Below, one piece after another: positions 33,996 through 46,112 of a DNA stretch of 64,000 nt (its first letter is position 1; the number at the start of each line of letters is the position of its first letter). The notes beneath the pieces are model-generated. The model had not been told where the DNA came from and did not search any database. It saw only the letters and a list, made by a program, of their open reading frames with translations. The DNA is taken from assembly GCA_001632425.1 (NCBI GenBank), contig KV425626.1, forward strand, positions 48,818 to 112,817. Reading direction: 5' to 3'. This DNA comes from Neolentinus lepideus HHB14362 ss-1. Taxonomy: Eukaryota > Basidiomycota > Agaricomycetes > Gloeophyllales > Gloeophyllaceae. Position numbers and translations under genes: made by a program.

Positions 33996-36900
33996 TTACT
34001 GTACAAGGCACCCAGAGTCGCGGTCACGTCTCTGATTCTTGTGCCTCCTGGTGCCGGTGGAGAAGTCTCCAGGGATACCGTTTGACGAACCCTCACCCAA
34101 CTCAGACACCCCAGATAAGACGCCGGCCTTCGAGATCCTCTGAGAATCCGACCCGCCTGTGCCGGAGAACGGGCCATCTGAATCGCGCCCCGTTTCCGTC
34201 TCAGCACCTGAGGCCACAGAACTCCTCCCTGCGGTCTTGAAACTCTCAGCAGCAGTGACAGCACTACGCATGCTGGCTGTGTTCGGCGACGTGCCATTGC
34301 TTGAGATGGACTGAGGTCGCTCCTTGGTTTCTTTATTCCGCCGAAGCATTGAACGCTTTCTACTGAGAGGCTTCTCCGGAGGTGCCAGATGCGGTGTAGG
34401 TAGGGAAGTAGCCAAATGAGATTCGACAGTTTCAGCGGACAACGACGATCGAGATCGCTTAAATACTCCTCCCATCATCTTGAACGCCGTAGGCGGGTGC
34501 AGTGGCGGTACAGCCAAAGGGGAATGTAAAGGCGGTGAGTCGAGGCTAGTCCTCGGCGAAGACAGTATGCCCACTTCTGAAGATGGACTACTACCAGGTA
34601 GCTGCGCTGCGGCGATGGCCTCCATAGCGCTACCATAGGCGCTACCGGGCATACCCTTCTCGGCGTACTGAGCGAACAACAGCAGCTGAGAGCGGAGATC
34701 GCACGTCGGAGGTGCATTAGCAGCACATTTCGAGTGGGCAATCAGACTGCATTGTTCGCAGAGCACGGCATGCTTCTTCACACCTTGAAGGCAAACTCTG
34801 CACATCATGGCTAGACACGAATACGGTCAATCAACTGACAGTGACAGACGAATCAAGGCACATACATTTACTGAAAGTAGTTTTGACGAAGGAATGTTCG
34901 CGGGGGCCTATGCTGTCAGAGTCATGTTGGGAAATGGGAGTGGTTGGCGTGTTCGACATGGCTCTCTTCGGCGGTGACCCAGTGATGAATTCATCAGGAC
35001 TGGAAAAGAATTCTCCAGAAGTAGGCGACGGTTTTGGGATGTCAATGCCAGCAAGATAACGTTGAACGGCCTCTGAAGATTGCTTGTGCATGTCTGCGCT
35101 GACCCGTCGGAGGAAAGGTATGCTGTCCTGGGGACGCAATTCCTGGATGGTATAACTAAGATGATTTCGCATATCAAGATTAAAGTGAGCTTACCTTAGC
35201 ACCGATCCAATTTTTCTTGAGCCACTCGTGTTCGCACAGCATCTCCGCACTAGGTCGCATGGTGGGATCCTTGTTGAAGCATTGCATCAAGAAATCTCGC
35301 AGCAAGTCCGAGCATCCCTCAGGTACAGGCGGCATGTCATCCTCCACAATACGAAACATGACTGCAGGCACATTTTCAGTTACATTCCAACACGGTAATC
35401 AAGCGCCAATTGCTTACCTGTCATGCTGTTCGCAATTTCGGCGTAGGGTGGCCGACCGGTCAACAGCTCAATTACGGTACATGCCAAGGACCAGATGTCT
35501 GACTTAGTCGATGCACCTTTCAGTTCGATAACTTCAGGGGCCATCCAATTCGGTGTGCCGGCTACATCTTTCATCTCGCGTTCCATTGCTCGAAGATTGA
35601 GGGAAACACCGAAATCGGATAACTTTACGTTACCGTTCTTCGTCGTCAGTATGTTGGCAGCCTTGAGGTCGCAGTGCACAACATCGTTCTGATGCAAATA
35701 GTCGAGCCCCTCCAGAATCTTTACTACATAGCTGGCGACGAGGCGTTCATTCAATTTGCCGAACGCCTTAATAGTCTGTCCGAGAGATCCGTTTTCCGCA
35801 TACCTATCAAACAGGTCAGCCGGGTTTAGCTTGGCAGGCGTAAACCAGACATACTCAAGAACGATGCTTAGCGTGTCATCATCTCTTGCCATACCTTCAT
35901 ATTTGACGATGCCAGGGTGCGACAGACTCTTCAAGAGGTCGACCTCTCGCATGAGCTGCGAGATCTCATCTTCCTTCAAACCTTCAAGTCTAATGCGCTT
36001 AACCGCAACCATTTGCCCGGTGTTGAGGTTGAGAGCACGGTAGACTGTGCCAAATTGTCCTCGCCCTATACAGTTACCCAATTGCTAAAGAAGAGATGAT
36101 CAGGAACTAAGCACACATGAATACATATGACCACGCACGAATTGCGTGGAGGCCTTGCCATCCTCTCGCACGATCAGAGTCTGTCTGACAGCACTTCCAT
36201 CGATGGAATTTCGAGACATCAGATCACTTGCACTTGCATTACTAGAGACAACGCCCAAGTTGACCATACTCTCGAAACGAATTCTACCTGGCTTGGCACC
36301 CAAGTCATCATATGAATTTGGCCGTGGTCGACGCCGCGAGCTAGAGCCTTCAATTTCACTTTGGAAACGACCCCGCGGTTGGCGAGGCTTATCCTCGGTA
36401 GGAGACGTTGCACGCTGAGAGACGTCGGATGAGGACCCTTGACCCGAAGCAATATGTTCACCAGACACGGACCGAGGAAAGGGTATAAGCGGGTCCCCTT
36501 CCGGTGACGACCGAGAGTCGTCCACTCGAGGGATGTATATGCCATTACGGTGAGCTCCAGACTTAGTGCTGCTCCGTCGAAGCATCACACGAGACGAGGG
36601 GGACAAATTACTGTCTGGACTGGAGTCTCGCTGGAGCATGGACTCCTTGGGTAACAACACTGGCGCATCGATGCTATGACGCGGTCGATGCGTTGGACGC
36701 CGAGGGGCGAACTGAGGCAAAGAGTCCACGCTTTCGTTCTGCCGGGAGGCACCCACATAAGCAAACTTCCTTGGAGGGGAGATAGAGATAGGGCTTGTCG
36801 CGCCTGACCGATCATCTCGCTCCGAAGTAGGTGACCGAGCTCCAGTTCTGGTCGGACTCGAGGGGGACTGGAACGCATCCATGAAGTCGTCCGGCCATTT

Positions 36901-39692
36901 CCCTTTACCCAGTCGTATTTGAGGAGCCCTTGACACACGCTCATCATGAGACTCGTCTGCAGTCTTCGACCTAGACTTGTCGCTCTTCCGCCCCGAACTA
37001 GCGCTCGCCTCCTCCACCTCCTCCACAACCCTCGACAGATCGATGACAGCTACTTCACTGGGCCTCCTCTCCCGCTTGGTGCTGTCCGACCGTTTCCTAA
37101 CGGTCACATCGTCCGTCAAAGAAGCTGCCACAGCGCTAGCTTCTGACCGCGTGAAGGACGGTGGGTCGGATGGAATGAAAGACGTGGCCTCGGTGGTGAC
37201 GGTCCTAACAGTGCCGAACTTGTTCTGGCCGTTACTGTTGGTCCGGCTCACCTCGAGCAAGCTCGAAAACGCGGTCGTATCCGACACCGCACTGGAGGCT
37301 AGCGACTGTCTAGTCATGGCGATATCGGCCAGCGATGCCTGGATAGAATCGCCACCTATGGACGCGCGTGTGGAGTCAGCGACAGAGACGCGCTCGGGAC
37401 TCACGCCATTCCTTGGGTCAGAAGGTCGCGAGTAGGATCGAACGCGTAGGGGGGACCGAGGCGGTGGTGAAGGAATTGGAGGAACTTCGTCCAGCTCGCT
37501 TCCGCCCGAAGCACTCCGCCCATTGAGCATCGCAGGACTACCGCGCTCAGTCCCAACACTCCCAGAACCCGACCCGTCGGGGCTATCGGAGCGCAAGGTA
37601 GGCAGAGGCGTTGGAGGACTACGTCTCTTCTTGCCAACAGGAGTGCCGGGTCCAGTAGGCGAAGTCGACCTTTGCAGTTGAGCCAAACTTAGATTAGGGG
37701 TAGATGCCGCCAAATGTGAGCCGGCACCTTGACCATACGGGCCCGAATGAGAAGTCGATGAACTTTGCTTGCGGGAAGACATGACCTCCTTGTCTCCACC
37801 CAATACGAACTTGGAGCGGTCAGCGGGGGGAAACTCGGCCAGCTGTAGGAGCGCTATAATGGTGCGAGCGACGCGCGCCTGGGACTCGGAACTCCCCTCT
37901 ATAAGGTCATCCCTTTGGAAGAGGTCGTCCGAATGAACGCCATACTGTGTACAAGCCGCAAGGAACTTGGTCACATTTGACGTCCGTATGAAACCATCCT
38001 CCCGTACATCAGGTCGTAGGATGGAATTCGGCTTGATCTTGTTCATTAATCTAACAATGCAAAAATTGAGCGAAAATCACGATATCACGAACGGAGAACG
38101 CACTGGCACAGGACATATCCGTCCCTCAATGCCTCATTGAACAATCTCCGCTCCCGCTCCTCGCCACTCGTGCTCAACCCGCTCGAACTCATCGGTCCGA
38201 AAAGACTCGATTGACTTGCCTGCGCCCCGCTCTTGCCCCAAACCCGTTCCAACCTTGCCAACGCCCGTAATCGCACCTCCACCTCTTCCCACTCCCTCCC
38301 TATTCCGTTTTTGCTGTGATGAACTGGCGGTCTTGCCATTTCCTTGCACAGCAATGACGAAGCTGTGCGGATCAATTCGCGGTGTTCAGGGTTTGATGGT
38401 GATGATAGCGATGTTGTGGATGCATTGAAAGCGCGATTGTGGGTACCGTACGATGGCGAAACAGCACGTGGACGCAGTTGGGTCGAAGGTGAATCCGACC
38501 GGGATGTAGATGGTGAATGCGTAGGTCGGAAGGGCCGAGTTGCTTCTAGTGACGGCCTTCGGCCAGCATCTATTGACGGCCTTCGACCAGCATCTATAGA
38601 TGGTCGTCTGGATGTTGTAGGGGAGGTGGGTTGGTTAAGAGGAAGGTGGGAAGTCGAAGCGGATACTAACCCTCGTTGTGTCGGGGTTACGACGCGCCGC
38701 GATGTTGGTGACCGGGGACTGATAGGTGGTGGAGAAACAGAGCGCTCGTTCAATGGGAGATGGCTAGCACTAGCTGATGCCTTGCGCGTCGTGTGGATAG
38801 GTATTGGCCGCGAGGACGAACCAGGTGTCGGCGTGTCGGGGGGACTCACGGGCTCTCGAGTGCGTCGTGTGGGCGTTTCAGGAACGACGAGAGAGGGGGA
38901 CGAGGGGGAAGACGGAAGTAAAGGTGGTGGCCGATGCTTAGGAGGGCGTGACGAGTCCTTCACGGCACTACTGGAGCTCGCATTTCCATTGCCCCGTGAC
39001 TCCCGACGAGGAGTCAAAGGTGTTGGCCCACTGATGTCCCTCGAGCTGGTGCCGGCCTGCAGACTCGACCGCTTCGAGCGGTCTCGAGAGGGCTTGGGGA
39101 GCGGTGACGGCTGCGTCGATAAGTAGACAGCGGGGGAAGACATGGAAGCCTGGCGCAACGACGGTGGCTGGAAGGGCGTTAAACCCAGTCGATCATCAAG
39201 GTCATCATCGTAAACCTTCGCCGCACTGCCGTCCTTCGTTTTCCCGTAGATAGGAGGTGGTGTTGCCGTAGGGGTATCGGACCGATCCGTCGAAACCCTC
39301 CCGGACTTGCGGAACCCGACCTGCGACTGCAGCCTCCTGAGCATCTTGGACTTCTCCTTTTCCTTCTCCTTTGGTCCATTACTGCTCTCACTGGCCTCTT
39401 TCCCCTTGCCCTTGTCAACCTTGACAGTAGCGGTCGCAAATTCATCGTCAACGAGCTGTGGTGACTTTGCTTTGGATCTGGTGGCATTGCGGATACTCTG
39501 TTCTAACGAGGAGCGTAAACGTTTAAAGGATTTGGGGGATGTTTCAGGTACGTCTGGAGTGAATGTGCGGGATTCAGAGGATCTGGCGCAGCGGGACGGT
39601 GATGCGGTTGCAACGTCCGCACCGCGAGGAGACATGGCGAGCGGATTGGATAGGTGGTTGGGATGGAGATTGGGTAGAACAGCTGCGGCCAT
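33996..39692 (-). CDS. CH domain - Cdc7/Cdc15-type kinase - C1 domain fusion
   Basis: One continuous gene of about 1,800 residues. The first 500 residues are Ser/Pro-rich and disordered. A calponin-homology domain follows (LFNEALRDGYVLCQ, intron, LMNKIKPNS, FLAACTQYGV, QARVARTIIALLQLAEF), then about 550 more disordered residues. The kinase domain has GNCIGRGQFGTVYRA, VAVKRIRL, HPGIVKYEG, VVHCDLKAANIL, DFGVSLNL, GTPNWMAPEV and KSDIWSLACTVIELLTGRPP. This matches the septation-network MAP3K-like kinases (Cdc7 of fission yeast, SepH). Near the C-terminus is a C1-type zinc domain (H-X12-C-X2-C-X11-C-X2-C-X4-H-X2-C-X7-C, containing CRVCLQGVKKHAVLC). The 54-base intron joining KASTQF to QLGNCIGRG and the intron inside the CH domain both splice in frame, so the fusion is real in the genome. 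The catalytic loop has HCD instead of the common HRD. Likely role: cytokinesis/septation signalling, by kinase family. Confidence 0.88.
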
Positions 39693-41980
39693 GTGTAAGT
39701 TGCATGCAATGACCGGCTCCAGATCTCTCGATCAATGAAGAAATATAGGATCAAGAGCAGGTTGCCACAATGATTGTTATTAGACTTGTGGAACCGAGAC
39801 AATGACCAATGTGATGCGCTAACTCTCGTGGTCAATGCTCAGCGGTTTGGGACTCGGGTACGATGATCCTAGGGAGGTGGCGCGTCAGGACTTCACGGCT
39901 CAGTTTCAGAAGCAATTCATAAAGTGCATAGAACGAATGTCCCGGGGGTAATACGACTGAACGCGACTCGAGTAAGGTGATGTAAACACGCACCGAAGCG
40001 GGTCAGCAGAGGCACCCGCTCTTGCATTCAATTAACACTTTAACAGCCGGTTAGGGTGAATGAATAAGGAGTGGTTGGCCAGGTAAAGGCAAGGTATCGG
40101 AGGAAATGAAGGGGTGCGATATAGAATGGACGATCTAGTGATGAACACCGACAGGGAAGATCTCTCGGGTAGAAACACGGACAATACAAACGCGCGAAGG
40201 TACAGCCGCAACAATGTCGAAGGAGATCCGGGCGCAGCACAGGCTCAGAAACAAGCCTGGGCGACTGGTCGTTGTCGTTGCCGCCGACGGCGAAGAGAAT
40301 GAAGACTCAGCGCTCAGCTCTGGTACTGGCGAGCAACTGGAGGCTGGAACACAGCGATGGTAACGGGGCCGTGGCGCCGACTCACGCGCTCGCGAAGCCG
40401 CGGCAGCAGACGCTTCCAAATAAAGTGATCCGGGGCTGATTACTGCTCTACGATCACTACAACTCGCACTAGTCCTTTGTAGTCCGATTAACAATCCTAT
40501 GCGCTGACGAAGATGCCTTGTATTCGCAAAACTCGCAACAGAACACCCGCTCGCCGCGGAGACCGTCGACTTTGAGCCGTTAACTACTTCAGATGCTCGT
40601 CACGGGAATGCCATACCCCGACGACGACAGCCGCTCGCAGGGTTCGAGCTTGACACCCGATCATACGGCCAATCCATCTAACCAAAAGGTCTCAGTGAGC
40701 TCACATAATACGGATAAAGCCCTCTGCGATCCGAACACCCCTTTCCTGACGCTCCTAATGACGTACCTTTTGCATTGTTATCACAGCTTATTCGGCATTG
40801 CACTCGCTATCAAAACACCGGGAGCCTAAGCTCCTCGCAACTTGGAGTCCGTCAAAGCGAGATGGCATTCTCCATCGTACCGACACAAGAAATGACAATG
40901 CCTGATGCGTTCGCGTTCGCGCGACACTTCAGCCGATGGTGGGCCCAACTGACAAAGTGCGCGTAATGTCATGATTGGATCAACATTCCCGCAAGGGTCG
41001 TCAAAGATAGACGATTCATCTGAGAAGGCCCGTGCACATCCGAATCACAATCACGTGGGATACCCAATCGCGTCTTGCGTAGCGCGCTCGCATTCCGCAG
41101 GACACATATTCTCAGAAAGCTGCGTCAAAATTGCCCCGCTCCAGAATTGGACAGTACGCAATACAGAGCGCAGCTTCCTGAGAGTACGCGATCCCGCAGT
41201 TGTCAAACGCTTTCCCCTGCCCATCGTGCGCATCCCTACACCATGGGTATTGGAAGCGCCCCAACAGTTGGGACAAGAGCAACCCCTCAAGTGGCAATAT
41301 CGGGACTTCTGATGTGGGACTGACCTCACTACTCAGGAGAGTCCGACCCACCGACGCTCGTTCGCTCGCGTTATCGCTGCAGGTAGTACTGTGGTGAGCC
41401 CACGAGATTCGCCGTAAATGTTCCGCTGGAGCCGAATCTGACAGAGAAGCTATAGAACCTTGAGAACCAGAGGCAGACCACGCAGTAATAAGATTGAGAA
41501 GTTGCTGGGATCCGGAAATTGAGGTGAAATTGAGGTAGATAAGTAGCAATGCATCAGTCGTACGCCAGAGAAAACGCGTTGAAATCAGGAGGCCATTCTG
41601 CAGACCGGGTGCCCATCGGAACCCAGGCCTGTCCCATGTTCAAGTTTGATGTGAACAAGACCGGAGAACGGTTAGTCGGCTCACGCTTCCACAGTACATT
41701 CCAAGTGTCAGGACGATAGACAAGGTACGAGATGGCCACCATGCAGGCCAGCTACAAATTAGAGCGGCCTTAGAATACACATGGGGAGAAGGATGCACAC
41801 AGGCAAAGACAACCTGAGCGCGTCGCGACGCCACAAGTCCAAATGTAGCCAAATAGTACTATACAACAGCGGAGTCTGGAGTTTATTTCCTGCAAGGCCG
41901 GTGACTCTGCTCTGACTCCACGCCCCGCTGAATACACGTCCGCCAACAACACTCCGTCGATCGCTTAAGAACACACTGGG
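39693..41980. other. Gene-poor interval with kinase promoter
   Basis: These 2.3 kb separate two large divergent genes. Frames at 40114-40494, 40593-40966 and 41051-41549 carry no recognisable motif. A short minus-strand frame near 41554-41742 looks mildly protein-like and is listed separately. The rest probably holds the long 5' regulatory regions of the kinase and of the PHD-SPOC gene. Confidence 0.4.
41554..41742 (-). CDS. Possible small hypothetical protein
   Basis: An ATG-started frame of about 62 residues begins MVAISYLVYRPDTWNVLWKR and ends DFNAFSLAYD. It follows a plausible acceptor (TTTGTAG) just upstream, so it could be the last exon of a longer small gene extending toward 41.9 kb. 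No family is recognised; the amino-acid composition is plausible, but chance cannot be excluded. Confidence 0.2.
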   Translation of the reverse strand: MVAISYLVYRPDTWNVLWKREPTNRSPVLFTSNLNMGQAWVPMGTRSAEWPPDFNAFSLAYD

Positions 41981-44900
41981 ATGCCTGCCCGCTCAGCGCA
42001 GAGGTCGGATGCCCCGACGCTAACGAAGAAGGGTCGCGCATCTGCACATAAGGATGAAACAGATACGGAGAAAGAAAACGCGAAGGTGGTGAAGGGGAAG
42101 GGCCGGAAGAAGGCTGCGCGTGGCAAGTCGAAGAAAGTATATTGTATGTGCAAAGGACCAGATGACGGTACTCCTATGGTGGCTTGCGGAGAGTGCGAAG
42201 AGTGGTGAGTAGTTTCTGCTGTCGATGCATTCGTAAGCTTATCGGGCATGCAGGTATCATTTCCGTTGCGTTAACCTTGACGAGAGCGACGCGGATGATC
42301 TTCGTAAGTTCTACTTCTTCAAACGTTACCTGAAGTATGTGCTCAGATGGTATTGTCATCTCAGTTGCGTACATCTGCCCTTCCTGTCAAGAACAAACGG
42401 GTCGAAGATCAGTCAGTGAGTGTTTTGTATTTTTTCAATCTAATCAGACAGCATACCCCTCTCCTTATCGCTTCTGCCTTACTCTATGTAAATCTATCAC
42501 CAATGTAGTACTTTTCTCTTGGGTTCATGAACTCGTTTGCGCCGCATACATCAGTCCCTCAAGGGTGTTGTCGATTGCACTACGGTACTTGCTTGCCACT
42601 ATCCCGTGCGTGGGCGCTGCCGTCACTTGAACAGAGTGCATTGGTCTCAGTCCTGAGTGATAGCCCCGCACTTGATTGTCATCCATTGTGTTGCCTCGTG
42701 TGGTGCTGAAGGTCTATGGTGGTGCAGTTGTATTGTGTACGCATTCTGGGGTCAATTCCCAGTCTGTGCCACAGATGAGGACAAGGCGCGCGCGACGTTT
42801 ACAATGTTGTTTTATTCCGTGTTATGCTTCGCTGACCTGAGAGCAAATGAGCTGACATGTGTTTTTGTTTGTTCTGTAGTGGAGTGGGAAGGTCCCGATG
42901 CCCTAGAAGAGGTCGAGGACGAAGCGCCACCCGTCGTCCAACCCAAGAAGAGGAGTACACCAGCGCGACATCGTGAAGAAGAATCGGAACCACAGAAGGA
43001 CGTATCGGACAAGGAGGTGTCTGAACTGGAGAGCGATGGAAGCAGCGACGACTATGTTGAGGAAGCCGAGAGGCCGCGGTCGAAGGGCAACCCGAAGAGG
43101 GTATGTAGTATGAATGCATCAATGCCTGCTCTGCCTCACCGGATCATCCAGCGACCCGTCCGAATCTCTTCCGATTCGGAGTCGGACGACGAAGCAGATC
43201 CTGGCCATTCACACCGACGAGCCAGCACCACACCCCAGACCGCCAATCGCAGCAAGAAATCCCCCTCGCCATACCCCAGTTCTCATCTGAAGCGAAAAGG
43301 CTCGAGTGCCGTGCAGTCACCGGCGCCTAAGCGCAAGAGATCAGAGTCGTCCGGTTCTGTCGAGGATCCCGCTCGGAAGTATTGCCTTGGGAAATTCGAA
43401 GAGCTGTTCGTCCCGATCTTCACAAGGTTCCCGCATCTTTCGAGTGATCTCGAGGGAGACATCAGTGGTGGTGTCGCGGAGATGAGCCTACGAGAGCCAA
43501 CTGCGGAAGAAAAGGCATTGCTTGAAAGCAGAGCGAAGCAGTTCGCAGCTGAATTAGAGCACTGTATTTTTGATACGTATGCCGAACCTGGGCAGCATGG
43601 TAAACAAGTTGCAGGGGCGAAGTATAAGTATGTCATCTGACTACATGTTGTCCGTTATATGGATACTAATATGGACACTAGGGAGCGTTTCCGGATGCTA
43701 ACATTTAATTTGAGCAAATCTGACCGTATCACTCTGCACAAAAACATCGCTTCCTCCCGCATTACTCCGAAAGAGTTGTCCCTGATGTCGTCTACTGATC
43801 TTGCGAACGAGGAATTGAAACAGTCGATAAAGATAGCTGAACAGGAGGCATTGGAGCACTCAATTCTACAGAAGACGGCAGCGCCGCGTGCCAAGATCAC
43901 GCATAAGGGTCTACAGGATATCGAGGATGTGCACGGTGAGATCGCGAGCCAGCGTCTCGAGCGGGAGCGAGAGCTGGAAGAGGAGAAGAGAGAGCGCGAG
44001 AGGCTTGCGCGCCTGAAAGCGTCGCAGCAGCATCATGCGAGGGGATCTGTACCACCTGAGTCACCCATTACACCCCAGTCGGCGAGCTGGGGTGGCCCAC
44101 CGCCTGTACCTCAGCATGCTTTGCATGGGGACCTAGTAGCGTCTTTCGGATCCATGAGACCACCTCCGAATCCTCTGTTCGTCCCGACGCCATCTGAGAT
44201 GATGAATACACCTGTTCCGAACGAGTTAAATCTAGCCGATTTAATTAACTTGGATGAAGAAACGCCTACGCCTACTAATGAACCACCTGTAATGCTGTCC
44301 GAGGCAAGTCCCCCCTCGCCCAGCAATGAAGCCAAGGCTAGTGGGCAATCTGAGCCCCAAGCTTCTCCGGTCCATCTCACTGGCATATCCCCGTTCGCAG
44401 CTGGTGTTACCCCCTCAGATCCCCCTCGGTCCTCCTTTGACTTGAACGCTCTATGGACTTCCCCGGACCAACCCAAGCATGAAACACCGGAGCACGGAAC
44501 GCCGCCGCCTGAACCGCAGGATGATCGTAAGGACGTTTTGATGGAGACATCCGAAGGCCCGGGCGCAGATGATGAAGATTTCGATATGTTCTTAGAGAAG
44601 GACGACGAGCGCAGCAATGATAATTCTCATGCGGAAACATCTGCACCTCAGGATTGTCCTATCGAGAAACTGCCTCAAGTATACACAGGCGCTGTGAGTA
44701 TAGTCCGCCATATGCCTTATTGATTATATTGAACTGAACAATGTGACAGCTGTCGATGCCTCTGGATACACTCGTCCCTCAAGAGACGCCGGTGGTGGCA
44801 TATCAGATGGGAGGCCGCGCAATTGCGCCTGATTCTCCCCTCTGGCGTACACTATTCCCCTCGGCGCAGCTCAGAATAGACGGTCGTGTACCAGTGGACA

Positions 44901-45932
44901 AGAGCTCGCAATTCCTTCTTCAAATGAGGATGAATGCAACCAAGGAATTGATCGCGGTTGCCTTTGCACCCGTCGCAGGAACAGATCAACTATTCAGAAA
45001 TCTTTTCGATTTTCTGAAGAACAAGAAGTAAGTTGCCTATCTTTGTTACTCACTAAATTTGGTCTGACCAGTCACACAGTCGTCACGGTCTTGTCTTCCC
45101 ATGGGGTAATCATCCGAAAGAATATTACCCAGGCCGAGAATTGTACATCATCCCACTATCGTCTGCGGAGCCTATCCCAGAGTACATGGAGCTATTGGAC
45201 GGTTTGCATCTACCCAAGTCTCGCGCTTCCGATTATTTGGCTGGCATCTGGGTCTTGAACAAGGGCAAGCTGGCTCCCCCACCAACGCCGAACCCTGCGC
45301 CACAAGCTTCAGTGGCACCACTGAACCCCGCGATCCCTCAACCTCTACCTACGAATGGTACCCCGCTCAACAATGTGGCTACACCTGTACCAGTGCCTGC
45401 ACCCCTTACCCCAATTACGTCCGTACCACAAAACCCTCCTGCGCCAGCCGCCATCAACCCCCAAGCTGTAGCTGCTGAACTTGCAACTCTAACACCAGAA
45501 CAAATTCAGCTCATGTTACAAACCCTCTCAGGCTCAGGATTAGTGCCTCCCGTCAGTATACCGACCGGTGTCCCGCCAATTCCTCTCCAGCCTCCTGGGA
45601 TGACCGCCCAAACACCACCATGGCCCATTTCTCCCCCTGGAGCTGGTTTTGCGTCCAGATTTCCTCAAAATCTGTCGCCTAATTCTCAATCGCGCCCTTC
45701 GTATTCTCAGCCACCTCACGATCGCTACTCCGAGAGGGATCGCGAGCGACGAGGTGCATCATCATGGGATAATGGGGACAGAGTCAGAGACGATCGCGGC
45801 TGGCGCGGTGGCGGCAGAGCCCATGGACGGGGACGAGGCGGACGAGGCCGTGGAAGGGATCGAGACCACGATCGTTATGGAAAGTCTCAAGATTCAGGAT
45901 GGGGGAGACGGGGTCGGGGAGGTCCCCAATAA
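41981..45932 (+). CDS. PHD - TFIIS central - SPOC transcription factor (Bye1/PHF3 type)
   Basis: A protein of the Bye1/PHF3/DIDO group, which binds elongating RNA polymerase II and modified histone H3. After a basic N-terminus comes a PHD finger (VYCMCKGPDDGTPMVACGEC, EEWYHFRCVNLDESDADD, YICPSC). A long acidic/basic linker follows, then a TFIIS_M-like domain (RKYCLGKFEELFVPIFTRFP, YKERFRMLTFNLSKSD, ASSRITPKELSLMSSTDLAN). The SPOC domain has YTGALSMPLDTLVPQETPVV, LRIDGRVPVDKSSQFLLQMR and HGLVFPWGNHPKEYYPGREL. The tail is Pro-rich, then RG/RD-rich (RGWRGGGRAHGRGRGGRGRG). Introns are short except one of 464 bases (42416-42879) between the PHD finger and the linker. The start at 41981 is the first ATG. 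The RG-rich tail suggests RNA contact, which is inference. Confidence 0.88.
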
Positions 45933-46112
45933 CTTATTGCTGCCAGAATGTCTTGGATAATTCGCTTGACCTCTCTATTCTCCATACTTAGTAAATTCTC
46001 TATTGTACTTGTACTGTGCATTAGCCAGTTCCTCATGGTATGACAGCATATGAAACAACACAGGGCAACGCATACACGATGACATCAAATGTTGTACATG
46101 AACGAGAGACCA
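45933..46112. other. Short convergent gap
   Basis: The stop codons of the PHD-SPOC gene and the YVC1 gene lie 180 bases apart, facing each other. The gap holds both 3' untranslated regions and nothing else I can identify. Confidence 0.4.

Noticed and set aside
36585..39126. Long frames on both strands inside the CH-kinase gene
   Set aside because: They arise from low-complexity Ser/Pro/Arg codons of the real exon; the real frame holds the CH domain and splices to the kinase.
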